64,000 nucleotides of DNA from assembly GCA_910579135.1 (NCBI GenBank), contig CAJTTM010000009.1, positions 15,866-79,865 on the forward strand, read 5' to 3'. A program made the translations under genes and the position numbers. Source of the stretch: an uncultured Erysipelotrichales bacterium (lineage in GTDB: Bacteria; Bacillota_I; Bacilli_A; Erysipelotrichales; Coprobacillaceae). Below are positions 16,835-25,266 of the stretch, in pieces (positions within the stretch are counted from its first letter, which is position 1; each line of letters begins with the position of its first letter). Below the pieces are notes generated by a model. The model worked only from the letters and a program-made list of their open reading frames with translations. It was not told where the DNA came from and did not search any database.

Positions 16835-17473
16835 ATGAGTACGAAGAAAATTACAACAGTAGGAATGTTATGTGCGATGGCAATGGTTGTTAATCTTATT
16901 ATTCATTTTCCTATTGTTCCATCAGTATCTTTTCTAAATTATGATCCAAAAGATATTATTATTGTTATTGGAGGATTTATTTATGGTCCATTTGTATGTT
17001 TTATTATGAGTGCCATAACTTCAGTATTAGAAATAATGTTTAGAGGTGGAACAATATTAGATATTTTAATGAATATGATTTCTACTTGTACATTTGCTCT
17101 TACTGCTGCCTACTTCTATCAAAAAAATCATACTAAAAAAGGAGCAGTAATAGGATTGACTTTAGGTATTATTGGATGTACTATCAGTATGTTAGTGTGG
17201 AATTATATTGTTGATCCCATTTATTTTCAGATGCCAAGAGAAGCAGTCGTCGCAATGCTTCCAGCAATTGGCTTATTTAATGTTATTAAAAGTGGTTTAA
17301 ATATGGCTGTCACTTTATTCTTGTATAAACCTATAGTGACTATTTTAAGAAATACAAATTTTGTAGAAAAAAATTCACAAGAAGTATCTATTTCTAAAGA
17401 GATAATGATTATAGCAGCTTTCATTTTTATTACTGCATTAGTTTTAATATTAGTGTTTCAAGGGATAATATAA
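16835..17473 (+). CDS. ribU: Riboflavin ECF transporter S component RibU
   Basis: 212 residues with six predicted membrane segments. The N-terminus TTVGMLCAMAMVVNLI and LNYDPKDIIIVIGGFIYGP match RibU, the membrane subunit that captures riboflavin and docks on the shared EcfA-EcfA'-EcfT module (not in the window). FMN riboswitch control upstream confirms the vitamin specificity. SD GGAGGTG. Ten bases separate it from the next gene, so both share the riboswitch. Confidence 0.95.
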   Translation: MSTKKITTVGMLCAMAMVVNLIIHFPIVPSVSFLNYDPKDIIIVIGGFIYGPFVCFIMSAITSVLEIMFRGGTILDILMNMISTCTFALTAAYFYQKNHTKKGAVIGLTLGIIGCTISMLVWNYIVDPIYFQMPREAVVAMLPAIGLFNVIKSGLNMAVTLFLYKPIVTILRNTNFVEKNSQEVSISKEIMIIAAFIFITALVLILVFQGII

Positions 17474-17483
17474 GGAGGAAAAT

Positions 17484-17939
17484 ATGAAATTTGAACAAGC
17501 AAAAGAAATTATGAAAAAGAAAATGGGTGATTATAAAATCATGGCACTCGCAAGCTGTGTAGATAATTATCCAATGGTTAGAAATGTAAGTTGTATTTTT
17601 TACAATGATAAGATTTACTTTAAAACAGATAAGAATTTTAGAAAAACACAACAATTATTTCAAAACAATAGAGTTGCTATGTGTTTTAATGGTGTCCAAG
17701 TAGAAGGAACTGCTCTTAATAAAGGATTAGTTATTGATGAAGAAGGAAGAATATTTGAAAAGAAATATAAAGAATTTTTATGGCAAAGCTATAATGCTTA
17801 CTCTCATATTGATACTGAAATATTAATCGAAGTTACTCCTGATTTTGTAGAAATTTGGGATGAAGATGAAAATAGAAAAGCTTTTCAAATCTTTATTGAT
17901 TTTAAAACACAAGAAGTAGAATATAAACCATATGATTAA
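17484..17939 (+). CDS. PNPOx-like flavin-binding protein
   Basis: 151 residues, split-barrel fold of the pyridoxamine-phosphate-oxidase-like group (start FEQAKEIMKKKMGDYKIMAL, then NYPMVRNVSCIF and IYFKTDKNFRKTQQL). Members bind FMN or F420 and reduce small molecules; a true PdxH role is unlikely because the length and C-terminus differ. Being the second gene behind an FMN riboswitch, it is probably FMN-dependent. Substrate unknown. Confidence 0.8.
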   Translation: MKFEQAKEIMKKKMGDYKIMALASCVDNYPMVRNVSCIFYNDKIYFKTDKNFRKTQQLFQNNRVAMCFNGVQVEGTALNKGLVIDEEGRIFEKKYKEFLWQSYNAYSHIDTEILIEVTPDFVEIWDEDENRKAFQIFIDFKTQEVEYKPYD

Positions 17940-17969
17940 CCTTATCAAAAGATAAGGTTTTCTCATTTT
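17938..17969 (+). terminator. Terminator of the ribU operon
   Basis: Perfect 9-bp stem AACCTTATC / GATAAGGTT with an AAAA loop, followed by TTCTCATTTT; it overlaps the stop codon. Confidence 0.75.
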
Positions 17970-18003
17970 ATGTATTTGATATAATGAACTTGGAGGTATA
18001 TAT

Positions 18004-18624
18004 ATGATTCAACCAAAAATAAGAAATTTACTACATACAACTTTTAAAGAAGCATTACAAGAGGATCTATTTGAAAATTTTTATATAGAAGAAAACGATA
18101 ATGAAGATACAGAATTATCTCATATTACAATTAATGAATGTCATTTCAAAGGAATATCTTTTAATGATATGATATTTAAAGATAATGATTTATTAGATGT
18201 TATATTTGATAATTGCGATTTATCTAATATATCATTTGAAAATAAAAATAATCGCCGTGTTATCTTTAGAAACTGTAGACTTATGGGAATAGATTTTTCA
18301 GATTCTATATTACAAAATATACAATTTATTGATTGTTTAATGACATATGCTAATTTTTCTTTTTCTAAAATAAAAGATTGTTTATTTAAAAATTCTATTT
18401 TAATAGATTCATCTTTTGTTGAAACAACAACTACAAAAACACAATTTATTCAATGTAACTTATCAAAAAGTGAATTTATGTTAAGTCAATTTAATAAAAT
18501 AGATTTATCAAGCTGTACTTTAGAAGAAATAAAGACTGATTTAAGCTCCTTAAAAGGTATGAAAGTGAATATTTATCAAGCAGCTCAAATGGCAAAATTA
18601 TTAGGCATAGAGATTGCTGAATAA
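18004..18624 (+). CDS. Pentapeptide-repeat protein
   Basis: 206 residues. From residue ~40 to ~175 there are successive A(D/N)LxX-like repeats, e.g. CHFKGISFND, CDLSNISFEN, CRLMGIDFSD, CLFKNSILIDSSF and CNLSKSEF, forming a right-handed beta-helix. Some relatives (Qnr, MfpA) mimic DNA and protect gyrase, but many have no known role; the repeats here do not prove either. SD GGAGG. Cytosolic, no signal peptide. Stands alone, before a CAP-domain lipoprotein gene on the same strand. Confidence 0.85.
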   Translation: MIQPKIRNLLHTTFKEALQEDLFENFYIEENDNEDTELSHITINECHFKGISFNDMIFKDNDLLDVIFDNCDLSNISFENKNNRRVIFRNCRLMGIDFSDSILQNIQFIDCLMTYANFSFSKIKDCLFKNSILIDSSFVETTTTKTQFIQCNLSKSEFMLSQFNKIDLSSCTLEEIKTDLSSLKGMKVNIYQAAQMAKLLGIEIAE

Positions 18625-18721
18625 AATATATTGATATTTTCATTAAATATTTTTCTTTTTTTCTAAAATTTATTTTCATTTATAAATAAATAGTATAAAA
18701 TATAATAAAGGAGAAGAGAAA

Positions 18722-19909
18722 ATGAAAAAATTATTTATATCATTAATTGCAGGTGCATTCATTGTTGTAAGTCTTTCTGGTTGTTCTTCAAATAATGATA
18801 ACGCATCTCAAAACAATGAAAATGAACTCAAGGTTGCTTTAGTAGATGAAAAAGATAATAATGAGAACGCAAATGAAAATAATACTATAACAATCGATGA
18901 AGAAGAAACACCAAAAGCGATAGTTACTAAAGATAAGAGCATTACAAATTTAACTATTCAACAGTTAAATACAATTAGGACTAGCCTTTATAATTCCGTT
19001 AATAAATATAGAGAAGAGAATTCTAAAGATTCAGTTACTAATAATGCTCCATTACAAAAAACTGGTGACATTAGAGCAAAAGAGATTATTCAAAAATGGT
19101 CACATACTAGACCAAATGGAAAATCATGGACAACAGTTTTAACAGCGAATGGAATTAGTACTAAAGAATTAAAAACTGGAGAGAACTTAGCAAAGATAAC
19201 TGCAACTGCAAAATCAACTTATTCAAGTTCATATATTAATCAAATTGCAGAAACTCTACACACTAGTTTAATTAATTCTCCAACTCATAGAAGTGTTATA
19301 CTAAATGGCAGTTATTGTCTCGTTGGAGTAGGAATTACATCAGAAATAAAGAATGGTGAATTAACAATTTATGTAACAGAACACTTTAAAAATAATCCAT
19401 CATCTAAATCTTCAAAGAAGAATGTATCTAAATTAAAATATTCAACAGTTTCTAATAAGACATATACAGGAAAAGCAATTAAACCTGGAATCACAGTAAA
19501 AGATGGATCTAAAACATTAAAGAATGGAAAAGATTATACATTAACATATAGCGCAAACAAGAATCCTGGTAAAGCAACAATAACTATTAAAGGAAAAGGA
19601 AACTACACTGGAAGTGTTAAGAAGACATTTAACATTGTACCAAAAGCACCAAGTTTAAAAGTTGCTTCTTCAAAGAAGAGTGCAAAAGTGACTACAAAGT
19701 CAACAGGAGCAAATGGATATATTATTGAATACTCATTAAAGAAAAATATGAGTGGTAAAAAGAGCGTGACTATTACAAAGACAAGTGGAACTATAAAAAA
19801 ACTTACAAGTAAGAAAACGTATTATATAAGAGTAAGAGCATATAAAACAATTGGTGGAAAGAAATATTATAGTCCATATAGTAATGTAAAGAGTATAAAG
19901 GTGAAATAA
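18722..19909 (+). CDS. CAP-domain lipoprotein with Ig-like and Fn3 repeats
   Basis: 395 residues. The signal peptide ends in lipobox LSGC, so it is lipid-anchored. Residues ~80-220 are a CAP/SCP domain with WSHTRPNGKSW, GENLA, NSPTHRSVIL and YVTEHF, including the paired His and Glu. Residues ~235-310 are an Ig-like (MBG-type) module (GKAIKPGITVKDGSKTL, YTLTYSANKNPGKATI) and ~311-395 an Fn3 domain ending YYSPYSNVKSIKVK. Function of CAP domains in bacteria is unclear (adhesion, wall or host interaction). From codon 216 on, its DNA is identical over 516 bp to the second CAP gene near 26 kb. No riboswitch precedes it. Confidence 0.87.
   Translation: MKKLFISLIAGAFIVVSLSGCSSNNDNASQNNENELKVALVDEKDNNENANENNTITIDEEETPKAIVTKDKSITNLTIQQLNTIRTSLYNSVNKYREENSKDSVTNNAPLQKTGDIRAKEIIQKWSHTRPNGKSWTTVLTANGISTKELKTGENLAKITATAKSTYSSSYINQIAETLHTSLINSPTHRSVILNGSYCLVGVGITSEIKNGELTIYVTEHFKNNPSSKSSKKNVSKLKYSTVSNKTYTGKAIKPGITVKDGSKTLKNGKDYTLTYSANKNPGKATITIKGKGNYTGSVKKTFNIVPKAPSLKVASSKKSAKVTTKSTGANGYIIEYSLKKNMSGKKSVTITKTSGTIKKLTSKKTYYIRVRAYKTIGGKKYYSPYSNVKSIKVK
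19368..19883 (+). repeat. 516-bp perfect direct repeat, copy 1
   Basis: Line-by-line reading finds no difference from copy 2 (25919-26434). It encodes the end of the CAP domain plus the Ig-like and Fn3 modules. Beyond it, only three bases differ in the last ~25 before the stop, and the terminators match as well; upstream the two genes diverge strongly. Confidence 0.95.
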
Positions 19910-19925
19910 GAATTTCACCTTTTTA
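19898..19925. terminator. Terminator at the end of the CAP lipoprotein gene
   Basis: AAGGTGAAA / TTTCACCTT hairpin spanning the stop codon and followed by TTT. It also overlaps the last codons of the convergent HAD gene. Confidence 0.75.
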
Positions 19926-20751
19926 TTAACCCTAAACGTTTTAATTCGTGATATATACCATCATCTTCAACACTTTCACAAATTGTATCAGCATATTTTT
20001 TGATTTTTTCATCACCATTTGCCATAACAACACTATAATAACAAGTTTCTAACATTTCTAGATCATTCATACTATCACCAAATCCAATTGAACTTTCAAG
20101 TGGTAATTGGAGAAATTGCATGACCTTTTTTATACCTTCTCCTTTATTAACACCCTTTTTCATAAGTTCTCCATTAACAACCTGATTTTTTGTTTTTGCA
20201 TAAATCAAAAAATGAAAATAGGGTAATAATTGCTCTTTCGCTTTTAAAATAATTTCATCATTATCGGCAATATAACATATTGTTTGTATAACATCTTTAT
20301 CCGATTGATATTTTTCTAATGAAAAAACATTAAATTGTTCACTTTGTTGTTCAATTAATCTTTCTATTTCAGAATTGTTATCTCCAAATGCGAAAGCTAA
20401 TTTTCTAGACATTTCTATTGATTGAAAAACTTTAAAATCAGCTTCTAGATTATATAATATTCCATATTCATTAAATACCTTTTGAGCTATACTTACTTCC
20501 TCTTTGCTCATACCTTCCTCAAAAATTTTTTGACCATTAACTTCAATATAACCTCCCGCACTACAAACAGTCCCATCAAAAATATTTAAAGCTAATAAAT
20601 CATTAACTCCTACTCTATTTCTCCCTGTACACAAAAAGATATAGTGTCCATTTTCCCTTGCTTCTTTAAGAGCTTGTAAAACCCTAGAAGATATATCTTG
20701 ATGATTATGGGTAAGTGTCCCATCTATATCTAAAAAAATAACTTTTCTCAT
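19915..20751 (-). CDS. Cof-type HAD-IIB family hydrolase
   Basis: 278 residues. Motif I LDIDGTLT, motif II CTGRNR, motif IV IGFGDSMNDLEML with Lys in KGVNKGEGI. The cap domain (residues ~85-185) differs from those of the other HAD genes of the window, pointing to a separate substrate. Third gene of a minus-strand set after an HD hydrolase and a GNAT acetyltransferase (16 bases between). Substrate not predictable. Confidence 0.88.
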   Translation of the reverse strand: MRKVIFLDIDGTLTHNHQDISSRVLQALKEARENGHYIFLCTGRNRVGVNDLLALNIFDGTVCSAGGYIEVNGQKIFEEGMSKEEVSIAQKVFNEYGILYNLEADFKVFQSIEMSRKLAFAFGDNNSEIERLIEQQSEQFNVFSLEKYQSDKDVIQTICYIADNDEIILKAKEQLLPYFHFLIYAKTKNQVVNGELMKKGVNKGEGIKKVMQFLQLPLESSIGFGDSMNDLEMLETCYYSVVMANGDEKIKKYADTICESVEDDGIYHELKRLGLIKR

Positions 20752-20767
20752 AATGTCCTCCTTTATC

Positions 20768-21265
20768 TTATCGTTTTAAAATATGATCCCAAAATTCATC
20801 AAATTCTTTTTCGGTTAAATTGCTACCATAAGATAATATTTCATAACTCTCATTTCTCCATTTATATTGAATAGATGTTTCTTTATAACCATTTTTTATA
20901 TAAAATGATTTTCTTCTATAACGTTGTTCTCTATTAAATACATTATCGTTTGTTTTTTCAATATCTACAAAAATTCTATATTCATTTTTTAATTCATGAA
21001 TCATTTGAAGACAAGAACTTCCATATCCTTGATTTCTAAAGTCTTCCTTTATCGTGTAATATGCAATACTTATTATATCTTTATCATTATACATATAAAC
21101 AAAACCAATAAATTCTTTATCATAAAAAGCTATCATTTGTGATTGTTGATGATCTAATAATTTCTCAAATGGCACTCTTTCATTTAAAGGAAAAGCAGTA
21201 TCATATAATCTTTTTACTTCGCCAATATCTCTATGATCCTTATTAACAATCTCCATGTTTATCAT
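20768..21265 (-). CDS. GNAT family N-acetyltransferase
   Basis: 165 residues. Acetyl-CoA site motif appears as FRNQGYGSSCLQMI (R/Q-x-x-G-x-G/A type), preceded by the beta-4 strand IISIAYYTIKED. The N-terminal half has AFPLNERVPFEKLL, frequent in GNATs of Firmicutes with unknown substrates. Nine bases after the HD hydrolase gene. SD is weak (AGGAATAGGG upstream), so the start is moderately certain. Confidence 0.8.
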   Translation of the reverse strand: MINMEIVNKDHRDIGEVKRLYDTAFPLNERVPFEKLLDHQQSQMIAFYDKEFIGFVYMYNDKDIISIAYYTIKEDFRNQGYGSSCLQMIHELKNEYRIFVDIEKTNDNVFNREQRYRRKSFYIKNGYKETSIQYKWRNESYEILSYGSNLTEKEFDEFWDHILKR

Positions 21266-21274
21266 ATATATACC

Positions 21275-21862
21275 CTATTCCTTTATTTTTCCTTTATCTA
21301 AATTAGGTTTAATAAAATGTTGATAAGAATAATCCCATAAAATTTGAGAACCTTTATTTGTATTCTTATTTCTCTTTAAAATCTGATCAATATGTATTCC
21401 TCTCTCTTGCCAAGCTTTCCCATCAGTTACATCATTTAACATAACAGGTTGAATATTATCTATTGTATGAGCAAATCTAGCCTCTGGTGTCTTTCCTTCT
21501 TCAAACTCTTCCCATAAACTCTTTAATTTCTCTTTTTGATCTATTGGCAATAAAGAAAACAATCTTTGTGCTGCTTTTTCTTCTCTATCCTTTTGTGTTT
21601 TTAATCCTTCTTCATCATAAGCATAAGTATCACCTGCATCAATCTCAACTACATCATGTATGAGTAACATAGTTACTGTTTTTAAAAGATCTATTTCCTC
21701 ATTTGCATATTCACTTAATAAAATAGCCATGATTCCTAGATGCCAAGCATGTTCAGCATCATTCTCTTTATGAATCCCATCACTTAAATAAGTTTGTCGT
21801 ATAATATTTTTTTCTTTATCTATTTCTTTTATAAATGCAAATTGTTTTTCTAATCTATTCAT
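21275..21862 (-). CDS. HD-domain hydrolase (YfbR-like)
   Basis: 195 residues. Metal ligands are seen as NDAEHAWHLGIMA, LLIHDVVEIDAGDT and AHTIDNIQPVML, the arrangement of HD-domain 5'-deoxynucleotidases and related phosphohydrolases. It probably hydrolyses a nucleotide or other phosphate ester in the cytosol. SD GAGGTG. First gene of a three-gene minus-strand set (HD, GNAT, HAD), divergent from murI. Confidence 0.82.
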   Translation of the reverse strand: MNRLEKQFAFIKEIDKEKNIIRQTYLSDGIHKENDAEHAWHLGIMAILLSEYANEEIDLLKTVTMLLIHDVVEIDAGDTYAYDEEGLKTQKDREEKAAQRLFSLLPIDQKEKLKSLWEEFEEGKTPEARFAHTIDNIQPVMLNDVTDGKAWQERGIHIDQILKRNKNTNKGSQILWDYSYQHFIKPNLDKGKIKE

Positions 21863-21966
21863 TTTCTCACCTCTCTATAATCATACTATTATTGAATTCA
21901 TCATTCAAATGCTTATTTTATCTTTTATATTTCTATGTTATAATGAATAAAAATGTAGGTGAAAGT

Positions 21967-22737
21967 ATGAAAATAGGTATATTTGATTCTGGTATAGGAG
22001 GATTATCTGTATTACATCTTGCTAGAAGATATCTTCCTAACGATTATTTTATTTATTATGCTGATGAAAAACATGTTCCATATGGTGAAAAAACAAAAGA
22101 AGAAATTATGCAATATGTTGATGAAATTATTCAATTTATGATCAATAAAGGTGTAGATGTTATTGTTATTGCATGTAATACTGCAACTAGTGTAGCTGTA
22201 AAAAAAATGCGTACAAAATACAATATCCCTATCATTGGAATGGAACCAGCAGTAAAAAAAGCAATTGATACATATGGTTATGCAAAAGTTTTAGTAGTTG
22301 CAACTCCTGTTACTGTTAAAGGTGAAAAGCTTCATTATTTAATTGAAAGATTTGATAAAGATCATCTTGTTGATAATATTGCTTTACCTAAATTAGTAAG
22401 GTTTGCAGAAAAACAGGAATTTGATTCTCAAGAAGTTTACAATTATTTGGTTCAACAATTATCTTCATACCATTTTGAAAATTATTCTTCAATTGTTTTA
22501 GGTTGTACTCATTTTAATTATTTTAAAGATAGTTTTAGAAAGATTCTTCCTCATCATATCCATTTTGTAGATGGCAATGAAGGAACTGTTAATCATTTAA
22601 TGCAATATATTAAATCTCATGAAATTCAAGGTGATGTTGAATATTATTATTCAGGTGAAAAAGTTACTGATGAAAAACAACTTGAACGTATTGAAACATA
22701 TTTAACACGATTAGATCAAATGTTAAGAATAAAATAA
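21967..22737 (+). CDS. murI: Glutamate racemase
   Basis: 256 residues. Both catalytic Cys are in place: VIACNTATSVAV and VLGCTHFNYF; the start KIGIFDSGIGGLSVL is typical. It supplies D-glutamate for peptidoglycan. The ATG directly after AGGTGAAAGT is chosen; longer frames upstream lack an SD. TATAAT lies about 24 bases upstream of the start. A single-gene unit ended by a two-way terminator. Confidence 0.96.
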   Translation: MKIGIFDSGIGGLSVLHLARRYLPNDYFIYYADEKHVPYGEKTKEEIMQYVDEIIQFMINKGVDVIVIACNTATSVAVKKMRTKYNIPIIGMEPAVKKAIDTYGYAKVLVVATPVTVKGEKLHYLIERFDKDHLVDNIALPKLVRFAEKQEFDSQEVYNYLVQQLSSYHFENYSSIVLGCTHFNYFKDSFRKILPHHIHFVDGNEGTVNHLMQYIKSHEIQGDVEYYYSGEKVTDEKQLERIETYLTRLDQMLRIK

Positions 22738-22738
22738 G

Positions 22739-22765
22739 AGATGATAACTTAAATATCATCTTTTT
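22739..22765. terminator. Two-way terminator between murI and the Nudix gene
   Basis: AGATGATA / TATCATCT stem with T-rich ends on the plus strand; it lies just after murI and at the last codons of the convergent Nudix gene. Confidence 0.65.
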
Positions 22766-23295
22766 AAATACTTAGAAATCATCTCTAATTCAGATATTTT
22801 AATACAATTAGGCATTTCTTTATTGATAACCTTTTGCTTACAAACCTCTAAATTCATCCACTCCACTTGAGAAAGTTCTTCTTTTTGTAACGTTAACTCT
22901 TCACCTTTATACCACATTAAATAAACTTTGGAAACTTGTACATTATGAAAAGGTTGTCCATGAAAAATATTATGAGTATCACTATATGTTATTCCTATTT
23001 CATGTAGCTCATCTATTTTAGCACTTATCCCTAATTCCTCTTTTAATTCCCTAAGAGCGGATTCTTTGTATTCACTACCTGCTATTAAATGACCAGCACT
23101 TGATATATCATAACAACCTGGATATGAGTCTTTATTTTCACTTCTTTTTTGTAATAACACTTCTATTCCATTATATTCCCTAATAATCCAAACATGGCTA
23201 GTTCTATGTCTAATACCTTCTCTATGTGCTTTTTGTCTTTCTACAATTTCTCCTGTAGGATTCCCAAATTCATCAACAACATCTAAATATTCCAT
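22756..23295 (-). CDS. Nudix hydrolase (IDI-like)
   Basis: 179 residues. Nudix box: GHLIAGSEYKESALRELKEE followed by LGI (GX5EX7REUXEEXGU). The start EYLDVVDEFGNPTGEIVER and the HVWI, LLQKRS and YDISSAGH strings match the YfcD/isopentenyl-diphosphate-isomerase-like subgroup, though the Cys of a true IDI is not apparent. It likely hydrolyses a nucleoside diphosphate derivative. It stands after the GH4 gene, from which a terminator separates it. Confidence 0.85.
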   Translation of the reverse strand: MEYLDVVDEFGNPTGEIVERQKAHREGIRHRTSHVWIIREYNGIEVLLQKRSENKDSYPGCYDISSAGHLIAGSEYKESALRELKEELGISAKIDELHEIGITYSDTHNIFHGQPFHNVQVSKVYLMWYKGEELTLQKEELSQVEWMNLEVCKQKVINKEMPNCIKISELEMISKYLKR

Positions 23296-23312
23296 AACTC
23301 TCTTCCTTTCCT

Positions 23313-23345
23313 TTAAAAAAAGGTGTTACATCATATAACACCTTT
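23313..23345 (-). terminator. Terminator of the GH4 glycosidase gene
   Basis: AAGGTGTTA / TAACACCTT with a 7-base loop and TTTTTT on the minus strand. Confidence 0.8.
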
Positions 23346-23354
23346 CAATACATT

Positions 23355-24758
23355 TTATAACCCTTTTTCAGTTAATTCTCTTACTACATCATCTTTAATA
23401 GTAACACCTTCTGCTTCAAGTTCAGCAATCTTATCAGCAAATTGTGGTAAATATTTCTTATGAGCTAATAATAATTCATCCATAACCCTCTTCATTTTTT
23501 CACCAGCAACAGTTTGAGGATTTAAAGTAAATGCTTGTAATAACAATCCATAGTCTCCTGTTACAGCAGCTTCTTCAACACATAATTCCATATTCTTCAT
23601 ACATTGTAACCATCCTCTTTGAGCAGGATGTAATTCACCAAATGCGATTGCTCTTGCTCCAGTTGAACCAATATATGCAGATACTTCTACTGCTACATCA
23701 GCAGGTAAATCAGGAACAGCACCATTATTTTTAGTAGTTACAACAATATGTGATAATTTATTTCCATAAATTGAAGCAATTGTTTCACAAGCAGCATCAC
23801 TATAATGAGCTCCTCCACGTTTTGCTAATTGTTCTGGTTTATGATCTAAATCTGGATCTTTATATAATTCAAATAATTCTTCTTCAGTTTGTTTAACTTG
23901 TTGACCACGTGTCCCCACTTTAGGATCATTATATTCTTCTAAACCATGAGCTAACATTTCTTCTTCTCTATAGTAATATCTATGATATCCACATGGAATC
24001 ATATTCATTTGTAATAATTGTTCTTTAAAGAATTTAACATCAAAAATATTAGCAGGTGTTCCATCATCAACATTAGGATCATAAGTTGCCTCAATAATAT
24101 CACGAGTCACTTCTCTACCATTTTCATCATAAACTTTATGCCAATGGAAATGATTTAATCCAGCAAATTTATATGTCAATTGATCTAAAGTTTTACCAAT
24201 CATTTGAGGTTCTTTCATCATAGCCCCTACTGGAACATTACATAACCCAATAACTTTATCCCATTTACCATATCTCATAACAGCCTCAGTAACCATACCA
24301 CTTGGATTAGTAAAGTTAACTAACCATGCATCTGGACATAATTCTTTCATATCTTCAACAATTGAAAGAATAACTGGAATTGTTCTTAATGCTTTAAACA
24401 TTCCTCCTGCACCGTTAGTTTCTTGTCCTAACATTCCATAACTAAATGGAACTCTTTCATCTTTGATACGAGCATTTAATAAACCAACTCTAAATTGTGT
24501 AGTAACAAAGTCTGCATCTTTTAATGCTTCTCTTCTATCTAATGTTAAATGAACTTTAACATCATATGGAGATGCATCCCACATACGTTGAGCCATTTTT
24601 CCAACGATTTCTAATTTTTCTTTACCATCTTCAATATCAACTAACCAAATTTCTCTAATTGGAAGTTCATCATATCTTTTAATAAAGCCTTCCATTAATT
24701 CTGGAGTATAACTACTACCTCCACCAATTGTAACTATTTTTACAGGTTTCTTTTCCAT
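23355..24758 (-). CDS. GH4 6-phospho-beta-glucosidase
   Basis: 467 residues of glycoside hydrolase family 4, which uses NAD and a divalent metal. NAD-binding start KIVTIGGGSSYTPELM, metal-site LCNVPVGAM and NHFHWHK are visible. The family splits phosphorylated disaccharides brought in by a PTS, mostly cellobiose-6-P (CelF/LicH type), which this sequence resembles most. No PTS genes adjoin it. SD GGAGG. Monocistronic between terminators; no clear catabolite-response element was found. Confidence 0.9.
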   Translation of the reverse strand: MEKKPVKIVTIGGGSSYTPELMEGFIKRYDELPIREIWLVDIEDGKEKLEIVGKMAQRMWDASPYDVKVHLTLDRREALKDADFVTTQFRVGLLNARIKDERVPFSYGMLGQETNGAGGMFKALRTIPVILSIVEDMKELCPDAWLVNFTNPSGMVTEAVMRYGKWDKVIGLCNVPVGAMMKEPQMIGKTLDQLTYKFAGLNHFHWHKVYDENGREVTRDIIEATYDPNVDDGTPANIFDVKFFKEQLLQMNMIPCGYHRYYYREEEMLAHGLEEYNDPKVGTRGQQVKQTEEELFELYKDPDLDHKPEQLAKRGGAHYSDAACETIASIYGNKLSHIVVTTKNNGAVPDLPADVAVEVSAYIGSTGARAIAFGELHPAQRGWLQCMKNMELCVEEAAVTGDYGLLLQAFTLNPQTVAGEKMKRVMDELLLAHKKYLPQFADKIAELEAEGVTIKDDVVRELTEKGL

Positions 24759-25077
24759 TATATTGTTTCCTCCTTGTATACTTCTAAAAATATTTTATAT
24801 CAAACAATATAAATGGCAACTTTTTTTCATATTCTGAAAATATCTTGTGGTTTTTACAAAAGACATAATAATATAACTGTATAATATCCTATTAATATAA
24901 AAAAATATACTAATAAATTATAAAATATACATTAATACCCATTCACAAAATAAAAAAATGATATATAATAGTTTATGTAGAATAAACTTATAAATAGGTT
25001 TTTATTTGATAAGATACAACAATTTATAGCTATTAATATACACCATAAAAATAATTATATTTTTTTGATATAGGCTA
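24759..25077. other. AT-rich intergenic region
   Basis: No coding frame or structured RNA seen. Several TATAAT-like hexamers occur, as expected at this composition. It holds the upstream region of the divergent GH4 gene and, at its right end, the riboswitch promoter. Confidence 0.5.
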
Positions 25078-25106
25078 TTGATTTTTTCTAAAAAAATGTT
25101 ATCATA
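25078..25106 (+). promoter_or_regulatory. Promoter of the riboswitch-CAP gene unit
   Basis: TTGATT and TATCAT at 17-bp spacing, starting transcription about ten bases before the aptamer. Confidence 0.6.
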
Positions 25107-25115
25107 TAGGTGTAA

Positions 25116-25190
25116 ATTAAATTAGCAAAACTATCGAAAGGTAGTGACGCAAAGCTATAGGGTCTTTAAAATGACAGCCAGTTGCAATTA
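25116..25190 (+). promoter_or_regulatory. GEMM-I (cyclic dinucleotide) riboswitch
   Basis: The class I GEMM core is clear: GCAAA, then stem ACTATC-GAAA-GGTAGT with its GNRA loop, then GACGCAAAGCTATAGGGTC, and CAGCCAGTTGC closing the fold. By family it senses cyclic di-GMP. In my hand alignment the base before GCAAA, usually G, is A, a difference linked in the GEMM-Ib subgroup to cyclic GMP-AMP; this is uncertain. The next gene codes for a CAP-domain surface protein. Confidence 0.88.
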
Positions 25191-25226
25191 TTTATAAAAG
25201 AATTTTATATTTATATTTAATCGTAA

Positions 25227-25265
25227 TGGCTCTTATAGTATTCTAAAATGAAAGGAGCTTTTTAT
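25227..25265 (+). promoter_or_regulatory. Expression platform: hairpin covering the SD
   Basis: GGCTCTT can pair with AAGGAGC, which contains the SD for the CAP gene and is followed by TTTTTATT. It could act as an SD-masking hairpin or a weak terminator controlled by the aptamer. Confidence 0.45.
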
Positions 25266-25266
25266 T

